Shown here: positions 1 through 8,286 of the stretch, in pieces
Layout of the letters: every line of letters begins with the position of its first letter
How positions within the stretch are numbered: position 1 is the stretch's first letter
Assembly (NCBI GenBank): GCA_034007295.1
Contig: JAVERC010000008.1
Location: 37,551-101,550 of the forward strand
DNA from: JACKCP01 sp034007295
Lineage (GTDB): Bacteria > Desulfobacterota > Desulfobacteria > Desulfobacterales > JACKCP01
DNA length: 64,000 nt
Direction of reading: 5' to 3'
Notes under the pieces: model-generated
The model's input: the letters and a program-made list of their open reading frames with translations, nothing else
The model's database searches: none
Told to the model about the DNA's origin: nothing
Position numbers and translations under genes: made by a program

Positions 1-231
1 GGTGTAACTCTTAGATTTACTGATTCAGCTTTAAAAGCAGTTGCAAGCGAAGCTGTCAGAAGAAAATCAGGTGCTAGAGGCCTAAGAGCCATACTCGAAA
101 ATATAATGCTTGATATCATGTATGAAATACCTTCGCTTGACAATGTCAAGGAGTGCATCATAGGCGAAGAGGTCGTCCTTAAAGGGGAAGAACCTATACT
201 AATCTATGAGCCGTCTAAAAAGCAGGCATAA
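1..231 (+). CDS. clpX: ClpX C-terminal fragment (ATPase subunit of ClpXP protease)
   Basis: Frame 1 is open from the first base to a TAA at 229-231, giving 76 residues that begin inside the gene. The segment carries the sensor-2 motif of the ClpX AAA+ module (RRKSGARGLRAILE, about residues 20-33) and then the short helical/beta small domain typical of the ClpX C-terminus. ClpX unfolds tagged substrates and feeds them to ClpP in the cytoplasm. The 5' part, with the zinc-binding domain and Walker motifs, lies outside the window. The order clpX-lon on one strand is common in Desulfobacterota and other bacteria. The codon use is slightly less AT-biased than in the downstream genes. Identification is firm. 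Confidence 0.95.
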   Translation, partial: GVTLRFTDSALKAVASEAVRRKSGARGLRAILENIMLDIMYEIPSLDNVKECIIGEEVVLKGEEPILIYEPSKKQA

Positions 232-250
232 GTTTAAATTTTTCCAAATT

Positions 251-289
251 AAGGGTTTTGGCTTTATCAATTGCCAGACCCTTTTTTTA
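251..289 (+). terminator. Intrinsic terminator after clpX
   Basis: GGGT..TGGC pairs with GCCA.ACCC around a short AT loop, followed by a run of seven T. It lies 20 bp after the clpX stop and about 60 bp before lon, so lon probably also has its own promoter. Confidence 0.7.
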
Positions 290-347
290 TGGCTCTAAAC
301 TTTAAAAAATTTTTTATTCAAACCTAAAATATGGATTTCTAACAGAA

Positions 348-2705
348 ATGATAAGTTTTTCAAAGCTGTTCAAATCGGGAGTAAATGATTCGGGTCTTCT
401 TATTCTTCCTGTTTTGCCTTTAAGGGATACTGTTGTGTTTCCAGGGATGGTAGCTCCATTATTTGTGGGGAGAAAAAAATCAATTGAAGCTTTATCTAAG
501 GCAATGGAAACTTCAAGAAGTATTTTTTTAGCTTCACAGCAAAATCCTAAGGCAGACGAACCTGATGTTGATGAGTTTTTTAGAACAGGAGTTGTAGGTA
601 AAGTCCTCCAGCTTTTGAAACTGCCTGATAACAGCGTGAAAGTTCTTGTTGAGGGGCAAATAAGGGCAGAGGCTGTAAATTATATTGAAGAAGAACTTAA
701 TCTAAATGCAGAACTTGTTCAGATAGTAGAAGAAAACCCACAAGAATCAGAGTTTGAAGCAATAAAACGCCAAATTATTACAAATCTTTTGGATTATTCT
801 GCTTATAATAAAAAAATTTCAAAAGAAATTATTGAAAGTGTTTCAAAATTAGATACTCCATTTGGTTTTTCAGACGTTTTATCCTCAAAGTTTCCGCTAA
901 AATTAGAAGATAAACACATTCTTCTCCAGGAAAGAAATTCAGCAAATAGACTTTATTTTCTTTTAGATTATATTGCAAAGGAACTTGAAGTCGCAAAAGT
1001 TGAGGAAAAAATTAAGGGCAGAGTAAAAAAGCAAATAGAAAAAACTCAGAAGAATTTTTATTTAAATGAGCAGATTCGAGCCATTAAAAAAGAAATGGGA
1101 ACTGGAGACGATTCTAATGAAGAGTTAGCAGAGCTTAAAAAAAGAATCGAAGATAAAAATCTTCCAGAAGAAGTCAAGTCCAAAGTAGAAAAGGAGTTAA
1201 AGAAATTCAGCCTCATGTCTCCTATGTCAGCAGAGGCCAATATTGTAAGGAATTACATTGACTGGATACTTGAAATTCCCTGGCTTGAAAAATCAGAAAT
1301 AAATAATGATTTAAAAGAAGCTGAAGCAATTCTTGAGCAGGATCATTTTGGGCTTGAGGAGCCAAAGGAAAGAATCTTGGAGTATTTGGCAGTCCAGGGG
1401 CTCTCCAAATTTTCCAAGGGGCCTATTTTATGTTTTGTAGGTCCTCCAGGTGTTGGTAAAACTTCTCTTGCAAAATCCATAGCCCGTGCAACAGGCCGTG
1501 AATATGTAAGGATTTCTCTTGGAGGAGTAAGAGATGAAGCTGAAATAAGAGGGCATAGAAGAACTTATGTTGGTGCAATGCCAGGAAAAATTATTCAGGC
1601 AATGAAAAAGTCTGGAAAAAACAATCCTCTTATTTGTCTTGATGAAGTTGATAAAATGAGCATGGATTTCAGGGGTGATCCGTCATCAGCTCTTTTGGAA
1701 GTACTTGATCCTGAGCAGAATTTTTCTTTTAACGACCACTACCTTGATCTTGACTATGATTTGTCTCAGGTATTTTTTCTTACTACTGCAAATTTTTTAA
1801 ATGATATCCCTGTACCTCTTCAGGATAGAATGGAAATAATTCAGATTTCAGGATATACAGAACTGGAAAAGCTTGAAATTGCAAAAAAGCACCTTGTTTC
1901 AAAACAAGCAGAAATAAATGGATTTTCAGATGATGAAATAACCCTTAGTGATAATGCACTTATGATGCTCATAAGAAATTATACTCGAGAAGCAGGTGTA
2001 AGGAATCTTGAAAGAAAAATAGCCGGAGTATTAAGGAAAACAGCAAAAATCAAGCGTCTTGAAGATAAAAAACCTCCTTTTAATGTTACAAAAAACACTA
2101 TAAAAAAGTATTTTGGGCCTGAAAAGTTTACCTATTCTCTTGCTGAAAAACTTGATCTTATTGGAGTTGCTACAGGGCTTGCATGGACCCAGGCAGGTGG
2201 AGACATATTATTGATAGAAACAGCTGTAATGCCAGGTAAGGGAAATGTAACAGTTACAGGTAAACTTGGAGATGTGATGCAGGAATCTGCTAAGGCTGCA
2301 ATGAGTTATGCAAGATCAAAAAGTGAAAGACTTGGAGTTAAGGCAGAATTTTATTCTGAAAACGATATTCATATTCATGTTCCTGAAGGTGCAACACCAA
2401 AAGACGGCCCTTCTGCTGGGATAACAATCTGTACATCAATTATTTCAGCCATTACAGGAAATCCTGTAAAAAGAGAGGTAGGAATGACAGGTGAAATCAC
2501 TTTAAGGGGAAGAGTCCTTCCAATAGGCGGCTTAAGAGAAAAGTCTATAGCTGCTCACAGAAGTGGAATAAAAAGAATTATTTTTCCTAAAGATAATGAA
2601 AAAGATTTAAAAGATATTCCAAAGAGTGTTTTATCTTCAATAGAATTTGTTTCAGTTTCACATATGGATGAAGTGTTAAAATATGCTTTAGCAGATAGAA
2701 TATGA
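348..2705 (+). CDS. lon: Lon ATP-dependent serine protease
   Basis: 785 residues, the normal length for bacterial LonA. It degrades misfolded and regulatory proteins in the cytoplasm. The LON substrate-binding domain starts at LPVLPLRDTVVFPGM (about residues 20-34). The AAA+ domain has Walker A GPPGVGKT at about 365-372 and Walker B LICLDEVDKM near 425-434. The C-terminal protease domain has the catalytic Ser689 in PKDGPSAG and Lys732 in GLREKSIAA, the 43-residue spacing found in E. coli Lon. The ATG at 348 has only a weak Shine-Dalgarno, but no later ATG would keep the LON domain intact. It follows clpX on the same strand behind a terminator. All catalytic residues are present. Confidence 0.98.
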   Translation: MISFSKLFKSGVNDSGLLILPVLPLRDTVVFPGMVAPLFVGRKKSIEALSKAMETSRSIFLASQQNPKADEPDVDEFFRTGVVGKVLQLLKLPDNSVKVLVEGQIRAEAVNYIEEELNLNAELVQIVEENPQESEFEAIKRQIITNLLDYSAYNKKISKEIIESVSKLDTPFGFSDVLSSKFPLKLEDKHILLQERNSANRLYFLLDYIAKELEVAKVEEKIKGRVKKQIEKTQKNFYLNEQIRAIKKEMGTGDDSNEELAELKKRIEDKNLPEEVKSKVEKELKKFSLMSPMSAEANIVRNYIDWILEIPWLEKSEINNDLKEAEAILEQDHFGLEEPKERILEYLAVQGLSKFSKGPILCFVGPPGVGKTSLAKSIARATGREYVRISLGGVRDEAEIRGHRRTYVGAMPGKIIQAMKKSGKNNPLICLDEVDKMSMDFRGDPSSALLEVLDPEQNFSFNDHYLDLDYDLSQVFFLTTANFLNDIPVPLQDRMEIIQISGYTELEKLEIAKKHLVSKQAEINGFSDDEITLSDNALMMLIRNYTREAGVRNLERKIAGVLRKTAKIKRLEDKKPPFNVTKNTIKKYFGPEKFTYSLAEKLDLIGVATGLAWTQAGGDILLIETAVMPGKGNVTVTGKLGDVMQESAKAAMSYARSKSERLGVKAEFYSENDIHIHVPEGATPKDGPSAGITICTSIISAITGNPVKREVGMTGEITLRGRVLPIGGLREKSIAAHRSGIKRIIFPKDNEKDLKDIPKSVLSSIEFVSVSHMDEVLKYALADRI

Positions 2706-2732
2706 AATAAGTTTTTTATAGTTTGTATATTA

Positions 2733-2885
2733 ATTTTTGAATCTGACGCCTAAGTGGACACAAAAGACCGTTTTTGCTTAGCAGCTATTTAAATTTCAAA
2801 TAAATAAATACTCTAAAGGTTAAATTTTTTACTTGGATAGGGCCAAAAAAAATCAAGTTTTGGGTAAGCTGCTAATCAGCTAAAA
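2733..2885. repeat. Family A element, degenerate copy A1
   Basis: The left part matches the family A half GAATCTGAC..GGACAAAAAAGGCCGTTTT..CAGCAAC (here with changes). The right part retains CTAAAGGTTAAATTTTT. The termini are eroded. It lies between lon and the first tRNA promoter. Confidence 0.6.
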
Positions 2886-2914
2886 ATTGAATTAGAAAAA
2901 AATAAAAATTTATA

Positions 2915-2943
2915 TTGACTTATTTTTTAAACAAGCGTAAATA
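2915..2943 (+). promoter_or_regulatory. Sigma-70 type promoter of the first tRNA-Val/Asp unit
   Basis: TTGACT at 2915-2920, 17-bp spacer, TAAATA at 2938-2943; the tRNA begins 18 bp later. Near-consensus spacing and -35 box. Confidence 0.65.
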
Positions 2944-2961
2944 TACTTTCGTTTGTCTGAC

Positions 2962-3037
2962 GGGCGAATAGCTCAGTTGGGAGAGCATCGGCCTTACAAG
3001 CCGAGGGTCACAGGTTCGAGCCCTGTTTCGCCCACCA
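2962..3037 (+). tRNA. tRNA-Val (anticodon TAC), copy 1
   Basis: 76 nt including an encoded CCA. Acceptor GGGCGAA pairs with TTCGCCC; D-arm AGCTCAGTTGGGAGAGC; anticodon loop CTTACAA gives TAC (valine); T-loop GGTTCGAGCC. Identical base for base to the copy at 3383-3458. Confidence 0.97.
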
Positions 3038-3057
3038 TCAGATAAGCCTTTTTAAGC

Positions 3058-3134
3058 GGGGGCGTAGTTCAGCTGGTTAGAACGCCGGCCTGTCACGCCG
3101 GAGGTCGCGAGTTCGAGTCTCGTCGCTCCCGCCA
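3058..3134 (+). tRNA. tRNA-Asp (anticodon GTC), copy 1
   Basis: 77 nt including encoded CCA. Acceptor GGGGGCG pairs with CGCTCCC (one G-U); anticodon loop CTGTCAC gives GTC (aspartate); T-arm GAGTTCGAGTCTC. It lies 20 bp after tRNA-Val and is probably co-transcribed. Identical to the copy at 3481-3557. Confidence 0.97.
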
Positions 3135-3147
3135 CATAAGACATCAA

Positions 3148-3178
3148 GCCTTTAAGCATTCCTTAAAGGCTTTTTTTT
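3148..3178 (+). terminator. Terminator of first tRNA unit
   Basis: GCCTTTAAG / CTTAAAGGC 9-bp stem with a 5-nt loop, followed by eight T. Confidence 0.85.
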
Positions 3179-3189
3179 ATCCATACGAA

Positions 3190-3289
3190 CGTCAGATTTA
3201 GATTTAATATCTAAAAGACTTAATGCATCTAAAGGTTAAATTTTCATCTTTCTTGAAGTGAACAAAAAATTCTCGTTTCGGCCGATCAA
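3190..3289. repeat. Family A element, partial copy A2
   Basis: Begins GTCAGATT, keeps CTAAAGGTTAAATTTTCATC, CTTGAAGTGAACAAAAAATT and ends TCGTTTCGGCCGATCAA, the GTGATTGGCC-type terminus read on the opposite strand. The other terminus is missing. It lies between the two tRNA units. Confidence 0.7.
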
Positions 3290-3335
3290 TAATAATATTT
3301 TTGTTAGAAAATTTAAAAAATTAAAATAATAGTTG

Positions 3336-3364
3336 TTGACTTTTAATTTAAATAATCATAAAAG
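3336..3364 (+). promoter_or_regulatory. Probable promoter of the second tRNA unit
   Basis: TTGACT at 3336-3341, 17-bp spacer, weak TAAAAG at 3359-3364, placed 18 bp before the second tRNA-Val as in the first unit. Confidence 0.5.
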
Positions 3365-3382
3365 AAATTCGTTGATTTGAAC

Positions 3383-3458
3383 GGGCGAATAGCTCAGTTG
3401 GGAGAGCATCGGCCTTACAAGCCGAGGGTCACAGGTTCGAGCCCTGTTTCGCCCACCA
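3383..3458 (+). tRNA. tRNA-Val (anticodon TAC), copy 2
   Basis: Same 76 nt as copy 1 with encoded CCA, anticodon TAC in loop CTTACAA. The flanking DNA differs from copy 1. Confidence 0.97.
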
Positions 3459-3480
3459 CCAAATCAATCTTTAAATAAGC

Positions 3481-3557
3481 GGGGGCGTAGTTCAGCTGGT
3501 TAGAACGCCGGCCTGTCACGCCGGAGGTCGCGAGTTCGAGTCTCGTCGCTCCCGCCA
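3481..3557 (+). tRNA. tRNA-Asp (anticodon GTC), copy 2
   Basis: Same 77 nt as copy 1 with encoded CCA, 22 bp after the second tRNA-Val. Confidence 0.97.
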
Positions 3558-3570
3558 ATTAAGACATAAA

Positions 3571-3601
3571 GCCTTTAAGGATTACCTTAAAGGCTTTTTT
3601 T
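3571..3601 (+). terminator. Terminator of second tRNA unit
   Basis: GCCTTTAAGG / CCTTAAAGGC 10-bp stem, 4-nt loop, seven T. Similar to the first unit's terminator but with a different loop. Confidence 0.85.
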
Positions 3602-3699
3602 ATTTTTTAAGTATGCATTTTTTTTAAACATGGTATAGTTTTAGTAATTTACTAAAAAAATTATATTTTTAAAAAAGTGTATATTGAAAGGAGGTCAAA

Positions 3700-4206
3700 A
3701 TGTTTAGGCCTGTTAAGAAAATACTATATGCAACAGATTTATCAGAAGCTGCAAGAGAAGCAATGAAATATGCAATTAGTCTTTCCAGCCAGTACGGAGC
3801 ACATATGACAACTATTCATGTTGTTCCAAATGTATTTGAAGAGCTTTCTTTAAGTACAGGTGTAGAAATGGAACTTTATTTTGGATTTGATAAATGGAAA
3901 GAAATGGAAACAGAAAGATTCGAGAATGCAAAAAGGGCTGTAAAAGAAAGAATTGACCAGACATCAAAGGAAATGGAGCCCTATATAAAAAATACCGATA
4001 ATATTTCTTTTTCAGATATTATTGTAAAAATTGGCCATCCTGTAACAGAAATTCTTAAAACGGCTGACGAGGAAGAAGCTGATTTGTTAGTTATGGCAAC
4101 CCACGGCCATGGACGGATTGAAGAACTTTTGGTTGGAAGTGTTTCAAGAGGAGTGTTAAGGAAATCAAAAATTCCAGTTGTTTTAGTACCTTTAAAAAAA
4201 GCTTAA
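3700..4206 (+). CDS. Universal stress protein, UspA family
   Basis: 168 residues, one Usp domain. The N-terminal strand KILYATDLSEAA carries the family's nucleotide-contact Asp (about residue 13). The C-terminal ATHGHGRIEELLVGS resembles the G-x-G-(x)n-G-[ST] ATP-binding signature of ATP-binding Usps. A long acidic/charged insertion (about 55-100) separates the first strand pair, as is usual in this family. A strong Shine-Dalgarno (AAAGGAGG, 3689-3696) fixes the ATG at 3700. Usp proteins accumulate during starvation or stress; the exact role of this one cannot be told. It stands alone after the tRNA units and is followed by a gap filled by inserted repeats. Confidence 0.93.
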   Translation: MFRPVKKILYATDLSEAAREAMKYAISLSSQYGAHMTTIHVVPNVFEELSLSTGVEMELYFGFDKWKEMETERFENAKRAVKERIDQTSKEMEPYIKNTDNISFSDIIVKIGHPVTEILKTADEEEADLLVMATHGHGRIEELLVGSVSRGVLRKSKIPVVLVPLKKA

Positions 4207-4241
4207 GATCTAAGAGTAAAGTTTATTTTTTGAATTAAATA

Positions 4242-4381
4242 GTGATTGGCTGAAAACTAAGATTATTCGTTCAGTTAAATGAAATAGAAAAATTTAACCT
4301 TTAGGATACACTGGGTTTTTTAGGATTAGATTTTGAATCTGACGTATAAATGGACAAAAAAAGTCCATTTCGTTCAGCCGC
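4242..4381 (+). repeat. Family A element, full copy A3 with 6-bp target duplication
   Basis: 140 bp. Starts GTGATTGGCTGAAAAC, ends CGTTCAGCCGC. Perfect direct repeat TAAATA flanks it (4236-4241 and 4382-4387). Centre contains TTTAACCTTTAGGATAC and GGATTAGATTTTGAATC. It occupies much of the 444-bp gap between usp and the DUF1847 gene. Confidence 0.85.
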
Positions 4382-4452
4382 TAAATAGCATCAGGCATAT
4401 TATTTATAAAGTCTGGTGCTATTGGTATTTAATGGCTAAATAAAAAATTATT

Positions 4453-4550
4453 TTAACCTGAATTGAGCGTTTCATATTTTAAATTTAATGAATGATGTCT
4501 ATTCATATCTTAAAATAAAATTGTTTTGTACTTGAAACAACTTGAAAATA
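4453..4550 (+). repeat. Family B element, degenerate copy B1
   Basis: Left end TTAACCTGAATTGAGCGTTTCATATTTT matches family B; the rest (AATGAAT..ATTCATAT hairpin, then CTTGAAAA) is eroded. Confidence 0.55.
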
Positions 4551-4577
4551 TAGTATTGTAAAATTTTTAAATAATTA

Positions 4578-4613
4578 GTGACTGATTAAAAATTAGAATT
4601 TTCGTTCAGTCGC
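4578..4613 (+). repeat. Family A short form A4 (about 36 bp)
   Basis: GTGACTGATTAAAAATTAG..CGTTCAGTCGC: both family A termini joined with the interior missing. TAATT occurs on both sides. Confidence 0.6.
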
Positions 4614-4650
4614 TAATTGAGCAATTATTATATTTAACTCAGGTTTAAAA

Positions 4651-5271
4651 ATGAATTTCAATCCTAAGTGTTCTGCATGTCCGTTTGAAAAAAATGAAAG
4701 ACTTTGTTCCTCAGGTAAAAAATTCCCCAAAGATTGTCCGACAAAGCATTTCGAAAAATACAGGGAAGATATTAAACAAAAATATCTAGATCCAGAAATT
4801 GAAAAAATTTATAAAGTTTCTTCTGATATTAAAGGTCCTAGAAAAACAAGGATTGAAGAAACTCTCTATGTCGCAGAAAAAATGGGTTATAGAAAAATTG
4901 GGATTGCATTTTGTGCCGGATTAAAAAAAGAGGCTGAGCTTATACAAAATCTTTTTGAAGAAAGAGGCTTTATTGTTAGTTCTGTTATTTGTTCGTGCGG
5001 GAATTTAAAAAAATCTGAGTTCATTAATGAAGCAAATGACACAAACGATAAAACTTTTTGTAATCCATATCTTCAGGCCGCTGCATTAAATAAGGCAGAA
5101 ACTGAATGGAATATTGTTGTTGGCCTTTGTGTTGGACATGATTCGATTTTTATGAAATACAGTAATGCCATGTGTAGTGTATTTGCTGCAAAGGATAAGG
5201 TTGCAGCCCATAATCCCCTTGGACCTTTGTATACATTGGATACGTATTATAGTTTTTTAAAGAAAAAATAA
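4651..5271 (+). CDS. DUF1847 cysteine-rich putative metal-binding protein
   Basis: 206 residues. Matches by eye the DUF1847 pattern: N-terminal cysteines C7, C10, C19 and C29 (CSACP..LC..DCP), then C88 in FCAGLKKEA, C114/C116 in ICSCG, C137 in FCNP, C160 in GLCVGHDSIF and C175, ending with HNPLGPLYT. The many conserved cysteines suggest metal or Fe-S binding, but no reaction is known for the family. No signal peptide, so it is cytoplasmic. It ends 11 bp before the next gene, which has AAGGAG upstream, so the two may be co-transcribed. The family is common in anaerobic bacteria and methanogens. Confidence 0.85.
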   Translation: MNFNPKCSACPFEKNERLCSSGKKFPKDCPTKHFEKYREDIKQKYLDPEIEKIYKVSSDIKGPRKTRIEETLYVAEKMGYRKIGIAFCAGLKKEAELIQNLFEERGFIVSSVICSCGNLKKSEFINEANDTNDKTFCNPYLQAAALNKAETEWNIVVGLCVGHDSIFMKYSNAMCSVFAAKDKVAAHNPLGPLYTLDTYYSFLKKK

Positions 5272-5282
5272 GGAGATACAAA

Positions 5283-5879
5283 ATGAAAAAGATTTGTTTG
5301 TTTTTTTTATTTACAATTATTTTTGGTGCTAGTGCAAATGCAATGAATATTGAAGCTTTTCTTTATGCAAATAATTCTACAGTTGATGGTCGTCTTGCAT
5401 ATCTAGATAAAATTGATTATGGATATATGGAAGCAGGAATTGAAGGAACATATAAATCAGATGAATTTAAGCTTTTTAGTCTTGATCTAGGAGTAAAAAG
5501 CGATGATTTTATGCCAGGGACAAGGTATAAACTTGGCTTTAGAGGTGTTTATGCTGATGCAGAAAAAAATTCTGATTTTTCAAGCCAGCTTGCTTCTGTT
5601 TGTTTTCTTTTAGGTATTGATTTTGATCTTCCTTCAAAAGTTAATCCTACAAATATACCAGTCTCTTTTGGGGCTGAAGCCTCATTTTCTCCAGAGCCTT
5701 TGACCTGGGATGATGGAGAAGACTATTTTGAGGGAAGAGTAAACATGAATTTTCATATAATGGGTAATGCTGCAATCATTCTTGAATACAGATATATAAA
5801 AGCTGATTTTGAAGAAAACGGTTATGAATGGGATAAAGAAGACCATAATTTCCTTTTTGGATATAAGATAAGATTTTAG
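5283..5879 (+). CDS. YfaZ-like outer-membrane beta-barrel protein
   Basis: 198 residues with a clear signal peptide (MKKICLFFLF..ASANA, cleavage near residue 20). The mature part alternates amphipathic strands and ends in a typical outer-membrane C-terminal aromatic (FLFGYKIRF). The segment VSFGAEASFSPEPLTWDDGEDY followed by an EYRYI strand resembles the YfaZ family of small barrels. Function is unknown; it could be a small porin. AAGGAGATACAAA before the ATG supports the start. It lies in a plus-strand run of short-spaced genes (5283-7456) with the hotdog and patatin genes, perhaps linked to envelope lipids. The family assignment is less certain than the location. Confidence 0.7.
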   Translation: MKKICLFFLFTIIFGASANAMNIEAFLYANNSTVDGRLAYLDKIDYGYMEAGIEGTYKSDEFKLFSLDLGVKSDDFMPGTRYKLGFRGVYADAEKNSDFSSQLASVCFLLGIDFDLPSKVNPTNIPVSFGAEASFSPEPLTWDDGEDYFEGRVNMNFHIMGNAAIILEYRYIKADFEENGYEWDKEDHNFLFGYKIRF

Positions 5880-5894
5880 TTAGAATGGAGTGAT

Positions 5895-6374
5895 ATGGAA
5901 AATTGGTATAAAGTTTATACCTCTGATTTAAAGTGTTTTGCATGCGGAAAAGAAAATTCCTGCGGACTTAAGATGGAGTTTGAAAGTAATGGCAGGATTA
6001 TGCGTAGTGAAACTCTTATAGCCAAACATCACAGAGGGTGGGCAACCTTGGCCCACGGCGGAATTTTAGCAACAATTCTTGATGAAACAATGTCATGGGC
6101 AGCTATTCATTTTTTTAAAAAATTTATTTTAACCCAATCAATGGAAATAGAATTTTTAAAACCTGTTTATATTGAAAAAAAAGTTTTATCCAATGGCTGG
6201 ATTCATGAAAAGCTAAGTGAAAGAAAGGCTTTTATGAAAAGTGAAATTATAAATCAAGATAATGAAGTCTGTGCAAGAGCAACTGGGAAATTTGCACTTT
6301 TTGAGCCTGAAAAATTTAAAGAACTTGATATTGTCCCTGGAGATCTTTTAACTGAAATGGAAGGTATGTTTTAA
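5895..6374 (+). CDS. PaaI-type hotdog thioesterase
   Basis: 159 residues with a single hotdog fold. The active region WATLAHGGILATILDETMSWA (His54-Gly-Gly, Asp63-Glu64) matches PaaI/acyl-CoA thioesterase proteins, which hydrolyse acyl-CoA thioesters. The N-terminus has an unusual cysteine cluster, CFACGKENSCGL (C14, C17, C23), common in this subgroup and perhaps metal-binding. It starts 15 bp after the barrel gene with GGAGTGAT upstream, and ends 5 bp before the patatin gene, so the three are likely one operon. Substrate chain length cannot be read from the sequence. Confidence 0.88.
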   Translation: MENWYKVYTSDLKCFACGKENSCGLKMEFESNGRIMRSETLIAKHHRGWATLAHGGILATILDETMSWAAIHFFKKFILTQSMEIEFLKPVYIEKKVLSNGWIHEKLSERKAFMKSEIINQDNEVCARATGKFALFEPEKFKELDIVPGDLLTEMEGMF

Positions 6375-6379
6375 TTGTT

Positions 6380-7456
6380 ATGAAAAATAATCTTTTATTT
6401 TTGGCAGGTGAAAATGCATATGCACAAATTATGGAAAAAGGACTTTCTCCAGAAGATGTAGGGGTTTGTGTTTCAGCATCCGGAGCTGCCAAATGGCTTT
6501 CTATTTACGGGCTTGACAGGGCGGTTTTTGGCGAGTGGATGAAAAATAAAAAAGAACCTGTACATTTTTTTGGAACTTCAATTGGAGCATGGAAATTTGC
6601 TGCAGCTTGCCAAAAAGATTGTAATAAGGCTTTTGATAATTTGGCAGATTTATATATAAATCAGAGGTATGGTAAAAAAGTTTCGCCTGATGAAGTATCC
6701 CAAAATGCACAAGATATAATTGATGCATTTCTTGATAATACTAAGGTCAATGAAATTTTAAATCATCCAGTTTTTAGAATATCTTTTTCAGCTGTAAGAT
6801 GTATGGGGAATACTGCTAAAAAAGAATTTTTTCCACAAACCAAAGCTCTTTTAAATGCAGCTCTTTTAAATGTTTTTAAAAGAGAAAGTATTGGCAAATA
6901 CTTTGAAAGAACATTTTTCTTTGATAAAAGAACAGTGCCTCCTTTTTTATCTGTAAATGGTTTTCCTATGAATAAGGTTGAACTTTCGCCTGAAAATTTT
7001 AAAAAAGCTCTTCTTGCTAGCGGTTCAATTCCTCTTGTCATGAATGGAATAGAAAATATAAAAGATGCTCCCCAAGGGGTTTACAGAGACGGAGGCATTA
7101 TAGATTATCATCCTGTTTTTGATTTTACAGGCAATTCAAATAATGGAAAAATTGTTTTATACCATCATTTTTATAATGAAATTATACCAGGATGGTTTGA
7201 TAAAAAATTATTCTGGAGAAGGGCTGGTAAAAATGATTTGAAAAATGTTCTTCTTCTTGCACCTTCTCCGGAGTTTGTATCAAGTCTTCCATATAAAAGA
7301 ATTCCAGACAGGAAGGATTTTAATAGATTTTATGGTAAGGATCTGGAAAGGATTGATTTCTGGGAAAAGGCAAAAGAAAAAAGCCATTTGCTTGGACATG
7401 ATTTTATAGAAGCTGTTGAAACAGGTAAAATTAAAAAAGTTCTAAAAAAAATATAA
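6380..7456 (+). CDS. Patatin-like phospholipase
   Basis: 358 residues. The patatin Ser-Asp dyad is visible: Ser67 in FFGTSIGAWK (G-x-S-x-G) and Asp237 in YRDGGIIDYHP (DGG motif). The first glycine-rich loop is weak (VSASGAAKWLS rather than GGG.RG), as in a divergent subgroup of patatin-like proteins. No signal peptide or transmembrane segment. Such enzymes release fatty acids from membrane lipids; the substrate here is unknown. It begins 5 bp after the thioesterase stop, suggesting coupled translation and a joint role in acyl turnover (inference). It converges with the MarC gene. Confidence 0.87.
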   Translation: MKNNLLFLAGENAYAQIMEKGLSPEDVGVCVSASGAAKWLSIYGLDRAVFGEWMKNKKEPVHFFGTSIGAWKFAAACQKDCNKAFDNLADLYINQRYGKKVSPDEVSQNAQDIIDAFLDNTKVNEILNHPVFRISFSAVRCMGNTAKKEFFPQTKALLNAALLNVFKRESIGKYFERTFFFDKRTVPPFLSVNGFPMNKVELSPENFKKALLASGSIPLVMNGIENIKDAPQGVYRDGGIIDYHPVFDFTGNSNNGKIVLYHHFYNEIIPGWFDKKLFWRRAGKNDLKNVLLLAPSPEFVSSLPYKRIPDRKDFNRFYGKDLERIDFWEKAKEKSHLLGHDFIEAVETGKIKKVLKKI

Positions 7457-7475
7457 ATTATTGGCTTAGTTAAAA

Positions 7476-8123
7476 TTATAAAATTGAGTTAAGGATTGGA
7501 AAAAGCATTTTCAGTCCGTTAGCCATAAATTCTATTCCTATTGAGGCCATTAAAAGACCCATTATTCTTGTAATAATATTTATACCTGTCTGTCCAAGTT
7601 TTGATTCTATTGCTGGTGCAATTCTTAAAACACACCATGAAATAATGGCAATACTCAGGATAAGCATCAGTAAAACAGCGTAATGAGAAAGAGTTTGATG
7701 TTTCTGAGCATATAAAATAACAGTACTTATTGCTCCAGGTCCTGCCATTAGGGGAATTCCAAGGGGAACTACTGCAATATTTTCTTTAATTGTTGATTCA
7801 AGTATTTCTGCCTCTTCCTGGGTTTGTTTTGCAGGACTGACTTTTGCCTGAAGCATGCTGAATGCCATAAGAAGTACAAGAACCCCTCCTACAACACGAA
7901 ATGAAGCCATTGAAATTCCAAATATTTTTAATATAGCTTCCCCTGAAACAAGTGAAACAAGAAGCACAAAAAAAACTGTTACAGCAGCTGTTTTTATAGT
8001 TTTCTTTTTATCTCTTAATGATTCATCGCTGCATGCATTTAAAAAAATAGGAATAGCACCAAATGGGTTTACAATGGCAGCCATTGCAAGAAAAAATTTA
8101 AAATAAGATTCAACTGATTCCAT
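7476..8123 (-). CDS. MarC-family integral membrane protein
   Basis: 215 residues with about six transmembrane helices. Family hallmarks are the N-terminal FLAMAAIVNPFGAIPIFL and the internal NIAVVPLGIPLMAGPGAISTVI, the two pseudo-repeats seen across MarC/UPF0056 proteins. The E. coli namesake is not in fact a drug-resistance protein, and the family's transport activity is unproven. The start is preceded by AAGGA about 11 nt upstream. It converges with the patatin gene and diverges from the NTF2-like gene at 8287. Confidence 0.92.
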   Translation of the reverse strand: MESVESYFKFFLAMAAIVNPFGAIPIFLNACSDESLRDKKKTIKTAAVTVFFVLLVSLVSGEAILKIFGISMASFRVVGGVLVLLMAFSMLQAKVSPAKQTQEEAEILESTIKENIAVVPLGIPLMAGPGAISTVILYAQKHQTLSHYAVLLMLILSIAIISWCVLRIAPAIESKLGQTGINIITRIMGLLMASIGIEFMANGLKMLFPILNSIL

Positions 8124-8214
8124 TAATGAAATATCCTTACAATATTTTTTAAAAATATTTTTTTATACAATATTTTTGTTTTTAAGTCATTTGTTTTAAT
8201 TTTTGTTTTTGCAC

Positions 8215-8243
8215 TTGAAATCTTTTGTCATCGTTAGTATAAA
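8215..8243 (+). promoter_or_regulatory. Sigma-70 type promoter for the NTF2-like gene
   Basis: TTGAAA at 8215-8220, exactly 17 bp, TATAAA at 8238-8243, about 44 bp before the ATG. Confidence 0.65.
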
Positions 8244-8286
8244 AGTAATAACTAAAACTTAATACTTTTATAAACGGAGCCAAATA

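Noticed and set aside
2962..3601. tRNA duplication as an integration site of a mobile island
   Set aside because: No integrase, truncated tRNA 3' copy or foreign gene block follows; each tRNA is complete and has its own terminator.
6501..7041. Minus-strand open frames inside the patatin gene, and similar frames elsewhere
   Set aside because: They lie fully within well-identified genes, have no ribosome sites and show no protein-like pattern.
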